Assembly (NCBI GenBank): GCA_022414725.1
Contig: CM039465.1
Location: forward strand, 19,673,206-19,737,205
Reading direction: 5' to 3'
Length of the DNA stretch: 64,000 nucleotides
DNA from: Microglena sp. YARC
Taxonomy: Eukaryota; Chlorophyta; Chlorophyceae; Chlamydomonadales; Chlamydomonadaceae
The notes beneath the pieces were generated by a model. It did no database searches, had not been told where the DNA came from, and saw only the letters and a list, made by a program, of their open reading frames with translations. The position numbers and the translations under genes were made by a program. Of this stretch, positions 23,001 through 34,200 are shown in pieces; position 1 is the stretch's first letter, and every line of letters begins with the position of its first letter.

Positions 23001-23506
23001 GTAAGTGCTCAATGGGCAGAATACCATGAATTTAGAGGGTCATTGTTACATAACATGACATTGTCATAGGCAGGCCAGTGTTGACCCACAATGCCCAATC
23101 CACACGTACATCAGGGGGGGGGGTCTTCCAACCATCCTCACAAAATCAACAGAATGTAGATGATGCAGGATAGATGTATATGAATCATACAATTTGTATG
23201 AGGGAGTTTCGACAAGTTTCAAACCTTCAACAAAGCTTTGCTGAACCTCTCCACAGCTGTGGCTCCTCCTGCTGGTGCCTCTGTCTTGGGAGATGCAGCT
23301 GGCTTAGCTTTAGCAGCCTTAGGTGGGGGCCCACTATTTTCAGGAGTAGCAGCTTCGGCTGCCTTGGCAGGGGTTTCCGCCTTTGGGGCCACTGCCCGGG
23401 GCTTGGGTGCCGTAGATGAGGCTGAAGCACCTGGGGAAGCGATGAGCGCATCTAGCTTGGCGATTGCCGCATCGAGGAGATCTAGAGCAGGGACTACGGT
23501 GGCCAT
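11096..23506 (-). CDS. EMAP-II/AIMP1-like tRNA-binding protein, 5 exons
   Basis: Exons in transcript order are 23506-23225, 18688-18599, 16816-16639, 13202-13087 and 11191-11096 (stop TGA), giving 253 residues with phases 0, 0, 1, 0. Residues 1-25 form a predicted helix (MATVVPALDLLDAAIAKL), followed by an Ala/Pro/Lys linker to about residue 82. The rest is a tRNA-binding OB fold: IARVTTVDEVENSDKLYKL, then VIDIGDGETKQ, VCAGLKQYVAKDKL, and NLKAAKLAGQLSEAMILAAD. This fold occurs in EMAP-II/AIMP1/Arc1, in MetRS and TyrRS C-termini, and in stand-alone plant proteins; it binds tRNA and assists aminoacyl-tRNA synthetases. Ending exon 3 at CCACCAG|GTGCGT restores VPPEGSEPGDLV across the junction, which fits the family; the alternative donor 12 bp on does not keep frame. 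In-frame ATGs upstream (for example at 23650) look like 5' UTR. Confidence 0.82.
11884..12105. repeat. Dispersed repeat: 'cagcccgtttgcttgc' module joined to a SINE-like tail
   Basis: 'gggggccagcccgtttgctt' is followed at 11993 by 'aacgcctggaggggcgtggt'. The first module recurs at 46672, 46970 and 60400 and the tail at 46490 and 48075. It lies in intron 4 of the tRNA-binding gene. Confidence 0.65.
12525..12785. repeat. Dispersed repeat with 'aagctacagaaagcac' units
   Basis: It starts near 'agggatttttatttccgc' and 'agcgatcgctagc', then tandem 'aaaagctacagaaagcact' units (12630-12710), then 'cacttccagatttgaaaac'. Reverse or partial relatives are at 19985-20180, 21130-21175 and 26993-27400. Confidence 0.65.
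12786..13086 (-). repeat. Two extra copies of exon 4 3' end plus donor (tRNA-binding gene)
   Basis: Downstream of the coding exon 4 (13202-13087), two more copies of its last ~65 bp follow on the minus strand, ending at about 12947 and 12798. Each encodes SDDWK...VAELAVKV and each keeps the exon-end/GTAG donor. 'gataacttgctaagccaagc' separates the copies. They could serve as alternative 3' exon parts or be inert. Confidence 0.8.
13200..13480. repeat. Inverted and direct repeats upstream of exon 4 acceptor
   Basis: 'ggtagggggaagctggtcag' occurs at 13211 and 13309, and its reverse complement occurs at about 13279 and 13447. The first copy forms the polypyrimidine tract of the exon-4 acceptor on the minus strand. 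The intervening DNA is 'ggtttagg'-rich. Confidence 0.7.
14377..14860 (+). pseudogene. Frame-broken coding remnant inside the 1.9-kb element
   Basis: One plus frame ends with an acidic stretch (ASDMSENELSSYVSEEEDEV); coding-like sequence then continues in another frame (DDWHEVLPEDSYW, LDFLELLPKKAVSGIVKLTN). A single frameshift near 14630 would explain this. An acidic N-terminus followed by this motif weakly recalls the start of piggyBac-type transposases, but the 8-bp target duplication does not fit piggyBac. I do not assign a family. Confidence 0.45.
15087..15177. repeat. Perfect 45-bp palindrome (fold-back element)
   Basis: Arm 15087-15131 and arm 15133-15177 are exact reverse complements with one unpaired base (15132). 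Outer ends are TGTCAGCGTATACTACTAGG and its complement. Its sister at 15361 and degenerate kin at 9276 and 9740 show it is a mobile or copied unit. Confidence 0.92.
15361..15450. repeat. Near-perfect palindrome, second copy
   Basis: Same sequence as 15087-15177 with a few changes (for example TTGTACTACT in the left arm and GATACCAATAAGG in the right). Between the two palindromes (15178-15360), 'acaataatgcatgtcccggg' at the left and 'cctcccgagtcaggcattat' at the right form an outer inverted repeat, so the pair may be one compound element. Confidence 0.88.
16196..16640. repeat. Microsatellite-like tract (acacaccacctcacccaac)n
   Basis: About 22 imperfect units of 'cacaccacctcacccaac' and 'cacctccccttaccaac' run up to base 16635. 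They touch the exon-3 donor of the tRNA-binding gene at 16639. The long open frames across this tract in all phases are low-complexity. Confidence 0.95.
16930..17105. mobile_element. Partial copy of the 'gcagcagcttctaggcagctcc' MITE family
   Basis: The left end 'ccgctacgagcagcagcttt' is clear and the interior matches other copies; the right terminal inverted repeat is missing or lost. Confidence 0.6.
17154..17335. repeat. (TAA)n microsatellite with duplicated flanks
   Basis: TAA/TCA trinucleotide runs are separated by four copies of 'ataacaagcgagaaccgttcaatgaa'-type sequence (17128-17445). Confidence 0.95.
17866..18059. mobile_element. hAT-like MITE, CAGGGTACTAC family (reverse orientation)
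   Basis: Ends CAGGGTACTAC and AGTAGTACCCTG, with a perfect 8-bp target duplication ATGCACAC (17858-17865, 18060-18067). Its interior is the reverse complement of the copy at 5951. Confidence 0.9.
18068..18580. repeat. Degenerate repeats of 'gttgcgtc(c/t)(g/c)(a/g)ggacgca' type
   Basis: Many 25-35 bp units with 'gggtccgttgcgtc' and 'gacgcaggctata' run up to the exon-2 donor of the tRNA-binding gene. Similar DNA is at 60810-61070 and 62160-62380. Confidence 0.75.
18689..19450 (-). repeat. Tandem copies of the exon-2 acceptor of the tRNA-binding gene
   Basis: Four more copies of 'gtggtgacacgtgcaatctgc' (exon start plus CAG acceptor) lie upstream of the used acceptor at 18689, near 18815, 18950, 19165 and 19395. 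Each is followed by the same intron sequence ('aagtttggtcaagttag', 'gctgggtggctgggtg'). All keep the CAG|ATTGC acceptor. Confidence 0.85.
19770..20180 (-). repeat. Two dispersed repeats in intron 1 of the tRNA-binding gene
   Basis: 19770-19960 is the reverse copy of the 'gacacgtcagccaac' repeat seen at 4890 and 29165. 19985-20180 matches the reverse of 12525-12785 ('tagctttttatagcttttt', 'gctgaaacggggtc'). Confidence 0.65.
20740..20945. repeat. Short degenerate tandem 'ttgctttgcgactat(t)' repeat
   Basis: About eight units of roughly 22-26 bp containing 'cttgctttgcgac' or close variants. The remainder of 20181-21120 shows nothing recognisable. Confidence 0.65.
21590..21775. mobile_element. 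MITE with 'gcagcagcttctaggcagc' terminal inverted repeat
   Basis: The left arm 'aacgagcagcagcttctagg' pairs with 'cctagaagctgctg' and 'aaaagaaaagc' at the right. No clear target duplication is seen. The family is also at 22748, 25168, 43392, 43620, 45891 and 60495. Confidence 0.75.
22009..22160. mobile_element. AT-rich MITE (TAGGG..CCGGCA family)
   Basis: 'ataggg' and 'ccggcacatcatatcat' at the left and 'tgatatcacattgccgttcc' at the right match 2308-2464 and 49540-49695. Flanks ACATAGAC and ACATATAC agree at 7 of 8 positions. Confidence 0.75.
22450..22747. repeat. ~55-bp tandem repeat 'ggctactagctac..gttggctggtatacccagg'
   Basis: About five units share 'ggctactagctact', 'gttggctggtatacccagga' and 'cttttctttt'. 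The last unit runs into the MITE at 22748 and shares its outer 'cttttcttttcggctac' end, so the array probably grew from a MITE end. Confidence 0.85.
22748..22946. mobile_element. MITE with GCTTTTCTTTTC ends
   Basis: Long terminal inverted repeat: 'cttttcttttcggctacc' followed by 'ttctaggcagctcc' at the left, reverse complement 'gagctgcctataagc' followed by 'gtagctgaaaagaaaagc' at the right. Confidence 0.85.
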
Positions 23507-24104
23507 GGCAGCGGACGATGAAGTGCGGTTGTGGGAGTAAAACTCGGGAGGGAGTAGTCTATCTAACGTCAACGACTGGAAGGAGCTTGCAGAGGTTGAA
23601 GATGGTGCAAGGTGCATGGCACATGGGGGGGGATAGGGGGCAGCAGTCATCAGTCATCATGTACTGCCTAGCACATGATCCCACGCCACCTTCGGCTTCT
23701 ACCTTCGGTTTCATTCTTCCCAGAGCGCATATCAGCAGACCTCTACCTCGGTGATGCTTCGCATTCTGACCCTGTGGCTTACTAGGATCAGCGACCGGTT
23801 CTCCAACCCCCTTTTTTAATCCTGTGCTTGCAGATCCGTTCTCTCACTAATAGAGTACCTCCTGAAGCCAAGCCTATTGGGTCGTCTTTCTCTCTTTGCC
23901 TTCTTTCCTCTTCTTGTCAGGAATGTTCCCTAGGTCCACTTTATGGATTCTGTGAGCATCTTGCTCATGAGCTTCTGCTCTCCTCAAGCCAAGCCCCCTG
24001 GCAACTGCCTTCTTTCTTTCGTCCATCTAGGAGCCTAAGCTGATTACAGGATCTGACAACATTTGAACAGCTACTTCCATCTCCTTCCTGTTAACGCATC
24101 CTCG
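23507..24104. promoter_or_regulatory. Divergent intergenic region between tRNA-binding gene and CCZ1
   Basis: The inferred start codons at 23506 (minus) and 24105 (plus) face away from each other across 598 bp. This region must hold both 5' UTRs and core promoters unless distal exons were missed. It is the longest repeat-free stretch in this part of the window. I see no confident TATA box. Confidence 0.6.
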
Positions 24105-27100
24105 ATGGCACCACCTGCTTCCTCTGGAGCAATAACATCCACTAGTCCTGTAGCAGCTTTCTTTAGGGATGGTTTCAAATTCTGTCTCAGCCTGTTTCAT
24201 AGCGAAAGGGGGCAGAAGGAGGGGGAGGAATTTGACCAGCTGCTAGGGTTTTACCCTACCACGGTCGCTCTTACTGTGAGGACGGCCATAGTTGGCTTGT
24301 CTCAGGCCGTGTCTGCATTCGCAACGTCATTCTCTGAGGTGAGCCTGAGTAGTAACCCCACACGTGTGTTCTATTGTATGAGTTTGATCGTTGCATATTA
24401 GCATGCATTTTTCAATGGTTTTGTTCAAGAGTTGATGTCTGTTTGTGTGTCTGCAGTATGTGTGTCTGTGTCCACAATGTGCATGTTTCTCTGCCGTTTG
24501 TGAGTGTATGCATTCAAGCTGAGGACCCATAGGGCAGTGTTGATTAGACTGTCGTCTGCTGCTTTAGCTGATACACCATGGGCAGCAGGCGTCTTAGGAA
24601 AGGTCTTATTCAACGGGAGCACCTCAGGAACCACTCATTTTTGTTAGGCTCACATTGCACTGTTCACCGTGTACTATTCTGGCTATTCAAGGGTATGCCT
24701 CTGCCTGTGCATATGTGTAGGGAACGGCAACGTGATATTATATGATATCATGTCAACATATGATATTAAATGATGCCGGCAGTCTGACTAGGCCAAAGTT
24801 ACCATTTAAATACAATATCATATAATGCAATTTGTATGATATCATATGATATCATACTCACCTTTGGCCAAAATCAAATGGTATGCCGACCCTTTCATGT
24901 GTGGGGGGCTGTTTCAAGTTATTTCAGGCTAATCAGGTTATTCCAGGCTATTCCAGGCTATTTTAGGCTGTGTGTGCTTATGTGTGTTTGAGACTGTACA
25001 AGTGTATTTGTCGGACTGTAGTTGGAAGCACTTACTCATGGCAAATACATTCCGGCAACATGATTTCTTCCAAAGAGTGAGTGCAGCCTTGAATGCTGGA
25101 GGCATGCTACCGAGTTCAAGTTAAAGTGCGTTTCCATGACTGGCTTTGTACCACAATCAGGCCATAGCTTTTCTTTTCCACTATGAGCAGCAGCTTCTAG
25201 GCAGCTCCTTGAGACAGCCACTGGGTTAAACCCCAAGATTCGAACAGTATTGGACAGATGATTTTGTCAGCTTTCAGATGCACAATGTTGCTTTAGATTC
25301 GGCTGGGAAGCAAGCCAGGGGAGCTGCGTAGACGCTGCTGCTGAAGGCAGAAAAAAAAGCTATGAAACAGGCGTATGCCTAATTTGGCACGCCCTAGCCA
25401 CTAGTATCGCATGCATGCCTTATGTTGCATTCCCTTCCACTTCCAAATTTCCAACTGCACGACTTCCTTCATCCTGAGGTGTTTTCAGTCGCAGGATGGG
25501 TTAGACTAAAAGGTCATAGAAGCAGAGCAAAACTAATGTGGCACGCACTTGCCACTAGTACCGCATGCATGCCTTATGTTGCATTCCCTTCCACTTCCAA
25601 ATTTCCAACTGCTCGACTTCTTGCATCCTGTGGTCTGTACCCACCCACCTGCCCGCCCGCCCGCCTGCCCGCAGTCGCAGAGGGCGGATATCAAGGTAAT
25701 GGCAGCTGAGCAAAAACTTTGGGTGATGTTTGAAAGCGAGAAGCATGCGTGCATGCCTTATGTTGCATTCCCTTCCACTTCCAAATTTCCAACTGCACGA
25801 CTTCCTTCGTCCTGAGATGTTTTCAGTCGCAGGATGGGTCAGACTTCAAAGTCATAGAAGCAGAGCAAAACTAATGTGGCACGCACTTGTCACTAGTACC
25901 GCGTGCATGCCTTATGTTGCATCCCCTGGGACCTCCAAAAATTCCAACTGCATGACTTCCTGCATCCTGAGGTCTTCGCAGTCGCAGGATGGGTCAGACT
26001 TCACGGTCATAGAAGCCGAGTAAAACTAATGTGGCACGCACATGCCACAAGTACCGCATGCATGCTGCATGTTGCATTCCCTTCCACTTTCAAATTTCCA
26101 ACTGCATGTCTTCCTGCATCATGTGGTCTGCACCCACCCACCACCCACCTGCCCACCCGCCCGCCCGCCCACAGTCGCAGGAGGGGGTGAACTTCAAGGT
26201 GATGTAAGCTGAGCAGATCCTATGAGCAGAATCTAATGTGGCAAGTTCTTGCCACTATTATCGCATGTACGCCTGATGTTGCATTCCCTTTGACCTCCAA
26301 CAGTTCCAACTGCATGAATTCCTGTATCCTGTGGTGTTCACCCGCCCACCCACTCACCCACCTACCTACCTACCCACCCACCCACCCACCCACCCACCCA
26401 TCCACAGTCGCAAGAGGGGGCGAACTTCAAGGTGATGGAGGCTGAGCAAAACCTGTGGGTGATGCTTGAGTGTGAGACGCATGTTTGGATTCTGCTGGTG
26501 AGTTGCTGCTGTCCCATGCTGTCCTATTCTCTTCTAAGGCAAATGCATAGGGAATAGCAATATGATGTAATATGATATCATATGATATCATATGATGCCG
26601 GCAGTCTGACTAGGCTTAGTTACCAGTTATATACAATATAATATTATGCAATTTGTATGACATCATATGATATCATACTTGCCTTTGGTCAACATCATAT
26701 GATATACCAGGCCCTAAAAATATGTTTGAGCTTCAGTTTGTAAAATAGTATTGGCAAATTGATAAAATGGCTTTGGTATTGGTAAAATGCGTCAGGTGGT
26801 ACTGCTGCTGTGGATGGTTTTTTTCCGACAAAGGCTGTTCTTGGCTAGGTGTGGGGCGTGGCGAGGCTAATTGGTCATCGAGTTTGTTTGCAGACCTGAG
26901 CCACACTGAATTTTTTCCAGCCACCAGCAGTAGGTTCTACGCAGATCCCTGAAACTGCCACTGGGTTCCGCCTAAAGATTCCAGGAGCACTGGAAACAGT
27001 GATTTTGTTCAAATCTGCAAGTGGTTGTTTTCTAGCTATATGGGTGTAGGCCTCCTCCAGGGACAGCTTGTAGGAGCTTGTATAGCTTTAATAGCTTTTT

Positions 27101-30100
27101 AGGGACATTTAAGGCAACAAAAAAAAAAAACCTTTTTAGCAACGTTGCATAGGACCTGTTTGTTTCAGAACGGGAGCCTCCTGGTTGCCCTCATCGATTT
27201 ATGCCTTTCAAGGGTGGGCTCCGGGTAGTGATTTGGGTAGGAGGCCCAAAGATCGTTCCCCCCAGGGACGTCGGGGGGTGGGGCCTATTCGATTTTTCCC
27301 CCGCTACATATAGCGATTGTACTTTTGACCCCGTTTAGGCCTAAATTGCCGCTATAAAAAAGAAAAGCTAGAAAAAACCCACTTTCAGATTTGAAAAAAA
27401 ACTGATTCAAGTCTCGGGTGAGGGTAGCAGAAGGTTTGGCCAAAACAGAATCCCAGGTAGCGATCGCTGTATGTAGCAGAAGTTTTTGCCAAAACAGGGT
27501 CCCAGGTAGTGATCGCTATTTGTAGCAGAATTTTTTGCCAACACAGGGTCCCAGGTAGTGATCGCTATTTGTAGCAGAAGTTTTTGCCAACACAGGGTCC
27601 CAGGTAGTGATCGCTATTTGAAGTAGAAGCAATAAACCCTGTAGCCCCCGTTAATTTTGGCAAGGCTCCCTCTACACTCATAAACGTATATGACAGCCCT
27701 GCAAGGTATATCACCACTTTATTTATAGACATACCAGGATATGTCCCCGTTCCGACGAATGGCTCAATGGTTGAGCTCCTAGAAAGAACAAAGAAGTTGC
27801 CGGGTTCGAATCCCCACGGGTGCGCTTTAGTGTTTGCGGTCGCTGTCAACCGCCATGTTAGCTTTGTCCTGGTAAAGTAGGAGCCCGTTCCCTACCGCCG
27901 TAAGACGGGGCTCCCTTAATACCAAGCCCCACCAGGTGTTATCATTACACACACGTATCTCACAGTTTGTTTTAGATTTTGACTGAGACGAGCGTGTGAA
28001 TGCACACATTTGGGGGGCAAGGAGGGGGGGGGGGGGGGGGGGGGGGCTCTGCGAGTGCCAATTCTCAGAGGGCTTTGAACAAAATTGGCAAAAATCGAGA
28101 ACAGGGACCACCATGCAGGCAGCGGGTGGCCAACAACCAGCTAGACACCCAATTGGGTGGTTCCCACGGTTGCAACCAACTAACCCAAATAATAAATAGG
28201 GCGGTCACCTCTAATTGGGGGTTGGGGGGGGGGGGGGACTCTGTGAGTGCCACGTAAACGCTCAGAGGGCTTTGAACAACTCAACCAGGCGTTATCATAA
28301 CCGCTATATTTATAGGCATGCCCGGATATGCATATTCGTTTTATATTTATTTCACCACCACCATCACCACCACCACCACCACTGCATCACCACCACCACA
28401 TCACCACCACATCACCACCACCGCCGCCACCACCACCACCACCACCATTGTGGAAGTTCAAAAGCTGGTGTATAGCTAACCGAGAGTGGCTAATGCCATG
28501 CACACCTAATATGTCAAGCAACCTCAAATTACACTCATGATAGCATATAACAGGCTCACGAGGTTTATTACCGCTTTATTTATACACATACCAGGATATT
28601 CATAGATATTTAGGTACTGGTATATTACTGGCATATTTAGGGACCGGTATATAACTGGCATTTTCAGGTACTGGTATATTTGTCGAACCACGATATCATA
28701 TATTTGTCCAACCATGATACCACCGCATTGCGGAAGTTCAAATTCTGGTGTTAAGCAAACTGAGAGTGGCCAATTTCATGCACGCCTAATTTGTAAAGCA
28801 GCCTCAATCTAGACACACGCGAGTATATGACAGGTTCACGAGGTATATTATTTATAGATATACCCGGATCCATACATATTTAGGTACCGGTATATTACTG
28901 GCATATTAGTATTACCGGTGTATTTGTCAACCCACGTTAAAGCCGCATTGCAGAAGTTCAAAAGCTGGTGTACAGCAAACCGAGAGTGGCTAATTCCATG
29001 CACGCCTAACATGTCAAGCAGCCTCAATTTACACTCATGATAGTATATGACAGGCCCATGAGGTATATTACCGCTTTATGTATAGATATACACTGATATA
29101 CATTAAGCGGCCAGGCATGCCCAAGCTTTCATGCAAAGGTATAAAGGACAGTTTAAAAGACATGTGGGATGTTTTTTTGGCGGAGCCCCCCCATCTGGGG
29201 GGCAGCATCCCCCAGGGTTACCCATTGTCCGTTTGTCCAACCGACCGACTGACCGACCGACCGACCGACCGAAGAATTGAAGCCTGACACGTCAGCCAAC
29301 TGTCTCAAAACTAACTAGCTTTGGTCAGGTCCATCGTTGCCAACAAACTCCGCCAATTTTCCGTGTCGCTTTTTGCTGCATAGGACTTGTTCTGTCAGCT
29401 GAAGATGAATATCAAATGAATAGGGTTGGGAAGCAAACATATATTTTTATTTTTATAAGCCGTATAAACGTATAAAAACGTATATACAAATTAGGCGCTT
29501 TTTGAAAAATACTTTTACATGGGTTTAAAGGTATTGCTGCGTAGCTAATTTCATTGGCATCACACAACAACTCTCAGAAAAATAATCTGGCGAGTTTAGG
29601 TTCTCCAAATCTCAGAAAAGAAATCACGACCAGAAAGCGCGTCGACCAAGAAGCGCAATGCCAATCTAAGAAAGCCATTAAATGCCAGTTGGTCTATTAT
29701 ATACATGCATAAGTGTATAATAATATAAGTACGTAACGGTATTGCAATATTGTCCATGTTCACATTGCACTAGGCTCACACCATCAATCCTTCAAGCCCA
29801 CGTAGGAGCACAGCTTGTGGAATGTAAGGCTAGGTGGCGCTCTGATATGTGTGCCATCCTGGCTATCTAGATCAACCTTTAGGCCAAATGATTATATTCT
29901 GGTGCATGTGAATGGTGAATTTTATTGCACATTGTGATAGTGGAGGTCAAAAGCTTTCCAATGAGCTATCTAAATCAAAGATATAATGGAAACCAAGAAA
30001 TTGAAGTGCCGGGACGTGTGCTGTACTTCTCAAAGTACAGACTACACGTTTTATACGACGTATATAAGATCGATTTGAGAAAAACCATACGGCGTACTTA

Positions 30101-31204
30101 TACGTATAAACGTATATTATACGATTATATGTCGGTCCAACCCTAAAAATGAAAGTAGCTGCGGCTGATTTGGACTTGGGCCTCGTAGTACGTAGTTTGT
30201 AGTTTGTACGCACAATTGTCAGGAAAAAATTCCTATGAAGAGCAGAATTGCCAGAATTCTCGATTCTCGACTGCCAAAAAGTGAGAAATCTCAGTCCAAA
30301 TTCTCAAGTTCGAGGTACGAACTACCAACTAGGAAGTGTTTCTAAAAACCAAATCCAAATCATCCGCTGAATGAAGAAGGGCCTCGGCCGGTAAAACAAT
30401 TGTTTGGGGTTCAGTTCATCAGTGCCTTTTCTGTTTAGCCTCGCCTGATATCATAGTTGAGTAATTCCTTTTAGCCTCCAGCATATTTTGATACAAATGC
30501 TTAGATTTTTTATTGCTTTGATAACGTTTGCATTTCCCGTGGTAACTAATTTTACTGCCGAATTTTACAGCAAGCAGCCATATTGCTGGCATGAGCTATG
30601 TAAGCAAGTTCAGATTCTGGACTGTAACAACATACACATGCGTGCTGAGCAGGTCATCAACAAGTCGTGGGTGGGCCCATCGTGTTGTCAGACGGCCGTT
30701 CGTGGATTCCTTCAATCCGCCTATGCCATGCTGGTAGCATTACACTCTCCAATAGAGAAACTGCTGGAACAGGTAAGCTGTGTTCTAAATTCAGGAATTG
30801 AAGGATAAATTCAAATTCAAATTCAAATTATATCCAATAGAGAAACTGCTGGAGCAGGAAAGCAATGTTCTGAATTCAGCTATCAAAGGATAATTTTAAA
30901 TTCAAATTCAAATTCCATATAATAGAGAAACTGCTGGAACAGGTAAGGTGCATTCTGAATTCAGCTATCAAAGGATGTTTTCAATTTCAAATTCCACCCA
31001 ACACTCTCCTGAACATATGTTACTTTTTCTGGGTTGTTTTGCCTAAGTTTGGCTCAATTAGTTGAGCCCTACTAGGGCTAATTTAGCTATTTTCACTACT
31101 AAGGCTAATTTGGTCAGCATTAAACCATTACCTCCGAACCCTAATTATAATAATTATTATTACCGTACTAATATTTATATTAATCTCATTATTATTATTA
31201 TTAT

Positions 31205-31248
<44 letters not shown>

Positions 31249-34200
31249 TTATTATGATTATTATTATTGTTGTTGTTGTTGTATTTGAATGCCTCACCTG
31301 CAGGATCCCACAGTCTCGTCAGCCTGCCGCCTTCTCCAGCCATACATGGATGAACTATTTTTTTGTGTGCGATGCATCGCCATTCCGTCACTGCATGGCA
31401 ACGCATGGGTCTGACTAAACTAGTCAGAAATGCCCCCCGGACCCCCCCCGGCTCTGCGCTTTGCGGGGTTCGGGGCAGCGCGTAGCACTGGGGTCGCACC
31501 AAGTCACTCAATATGCTACTTGAGGCACACAAAACAAACATTGGCCTTCTCAAGCATTACTTGGACGAACTGGAATCTCCCTCGCTACGCCCAGAATGCA
31601 AAGAGCTATTGAATCCATTTTGAAATTGAATTTGAATTTGAAATTGAAATTGAAATTATAATCATGGTTCGTCCTTCAATGCCTATGCTACAGGATCCTA
31701 CCGCCTGGTTTTTCTGCCGCCTTCTTCGGCCATACATAGACAAACTGGGATTTTGCTCGCTGCGCCCAGAATGCAAGGAGCTGTTGAAACCAAATATGAA
31801 TTTGAATTTGAAATCGTAGTCATGGTTTGTATTTGAATGCGTATGCTGCAGGATCCCACCGCCTCGTTGGCCCGCCGCCTTCTCCAGCCTTACATGGACG
31901 AACTGGGATCTCGCTTGCAGCGCCCAGATTGCAAGGAGCTGTTGAAGCCAGATTTGAATTTGAATTTGAAAGCATACTCATAGTTTGTGTTTGAATCTTT
32001 ATGCTGCAGGATCCCACCGCCTCGTTGGCCCGCCGCCTTCTCCAGCCTTACATGGACGAACTGGGATCTCGCTTACTGCGCCCAGAATGCAAGGAGCTGT
32101 TGAAGCCAGATTTGAATTTGAATTTGAAAGCATTCTCATGGTTTGTATTTGAATGCATATGCTGCAGGATCCCACCGCCTCGTTGGCCCGCCGCCTTCTC
32201 CAGCCTTACATGGACGAACTGGGATCTCGCTTACTACGCCCAGAATGCAAGGAGCTGTCAAACTTGGGCAATCCACTTGGGCGCCATGTGGGCCTGCCTC
32301 TTCTCCCTACTCCTAGGCAGACATTTCTCAGTAAGTTGCTGCGTGCTGCACCCACTCCTGTTATCATGTCATCCAGGTGTCTAGAGCTTGGTGAACAGCT
32401 TGTTAGCGTGTGCGTTCATGCCTTGTTTCCCAGGACATTCGTTTCTCAGTAAGTTGCTGCGTGCTGCACCTACTCCCGTTATAATATCATGCAGGTGTCC
32501 AGTGCTTGGTGAACAACTTGTTAGGGTGTGAGTTGGGAGGCACCTCAGGCCTACGCTCAAGCAGATTTACACATTGAAAACTCAATTGTTGAATGGCCCA
32601 TGTGCAAGCAAACTGGTTGGCCCCCTCAACCTCACGCCTCATAATAAGGTGTACCCTTTATTTATTAAATTAAATTTATTTTTATTTGATTTAATTAATT
32701 GTATTTAATTTTGCATGCCTGACTTGCCCCCAGGTGTCCAGTGCTTGGCAAACAACTTGTCAGTGTGGGATGCACCCCATGCATCACACGTACATGCTAA
32801 CATGTAGATTGATTTACTGACACATGCCTACCCTTCCTTGCGCCCAGGTGTCCAGTGCTTGGTGAACAACTTGTTAGTGTGTGCGTTGGGAGGCGCCCGA
32901 CTGCTTCACGGTGTCACTGTCAGCTGGCATGGCCACCTCCTGTGGAGCTCCTTTGCACCTGCCGACTCCACTGCTCTGCACCATTTCTCTATCAGGGCAC
33001 TGTTGCCGGCTGCTGACATCAGCACGCTAAAGGTACGCCACAATTGAGCACAGCACAAATGTTTTTTCATTCAATTGCTTCTCTGAACGGCAAACACACG
33101 GCTTGGTTATAGCAATTCAGGGGATGAACTGGACAAACGTTTCGTACTTCATCGTGAATTGTCGAGAATTCCAGGCCAAATTGTTGAGAATTCTCGGATT
33201 TCCAGGCCAAAATTCTCGACAAAGTACGAAGTACGAGTTCTCGCAGAAACGGTCTGTCCAGTTCATCCCCTGAATTGCTATAATTGGTTGCTTGGATGGC
33301 CACCACCTGTGGAGCTTCTTTGCACCTGCCAACTCAGCTGCTCTGATCCAGCTCGCCGCAACTGAGCAAAAAAAGTTTTTTTCCATTTAATAGCTTCTCT
33401 GAATGGCAAATACAGGGGCTGGTTGATTGGTTGCTTGGCTGGCCACCTGCTGTAGAGCTCCTTTGCACCTGCTGACTCAGCTGCTCTGCACCAGTTCTCT
33501 ATCAGGGCACTGTTGCCGGCTGCTGACCACAGCATGCAGAAGTTTTTTTTTGCGACGCGTCGCCATTCCATCGCTGCATGGCGACGCATGGGGGTCCAGC
33601 TAAACTTGTCAGAAATGCCCCCCCGAACCCCTCAGGCTCTCCGCTTTGTGCTCCGTGGGGTTTGGGGGGCAGCGCGTCGCAATGCGGTCGCACCGAGTCG
33701 CTCAATTTTGCAATGCGTCGCACACAAACAAGGAAGAGTGCAGCATGCAGAAGGTATGGAGTTGCCTAGCAGTCTGCTAGGAGTCTAAGAGCCTAGGAGT
33801 CTGCACTAGGTTTGATCCGTGTGTGTTGTGTGCAGTATGTGTAGTTGATTCCTTGGTTTGTTGATTGGTTGTTTGGCTTGCTATCAGGGCACTGTTGCCT
33901 GCTGCTGACATCAGCTAGCAGAAGGAAATTAGCTGCCTAGCAGTCTGCTGAGAGTCTGGACTAGGACTGAACTGTGTGTACTGTATGTGGTTTTTTATGC
34001 AGTTGCTTTGATGATCGGTTGCTTGGCTTGCTGGCTGGTTGGTTGACTGCTTGGTGGGGGCCACAAATGCGCAGCCCTCAGCCCTTCTGCCCCTCCCCCA
34101 GAGCTGTTCCTCTCAACCCCACCAACTGACCTACCGACCCTCCACACAATCCACCCTTGCCCCCCACAGTCCACCAGCAAGATCAACCCCCTCACAGAGT

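Noticed and set aside
23507..23650. Upstream in-frame Met at 23650 as the start of the tRNA-binding protein
   Set aside because: The extra ~48 residues are low-complexity and the helix typical of the N-terminus starts at 23506; treated as 5' UTR.
27760..27830. tRNA gene
   Set aside because: A and B boxes are present but no sound cloverleaf or anticodon stem; the copy is part of a longer repeated SINE.
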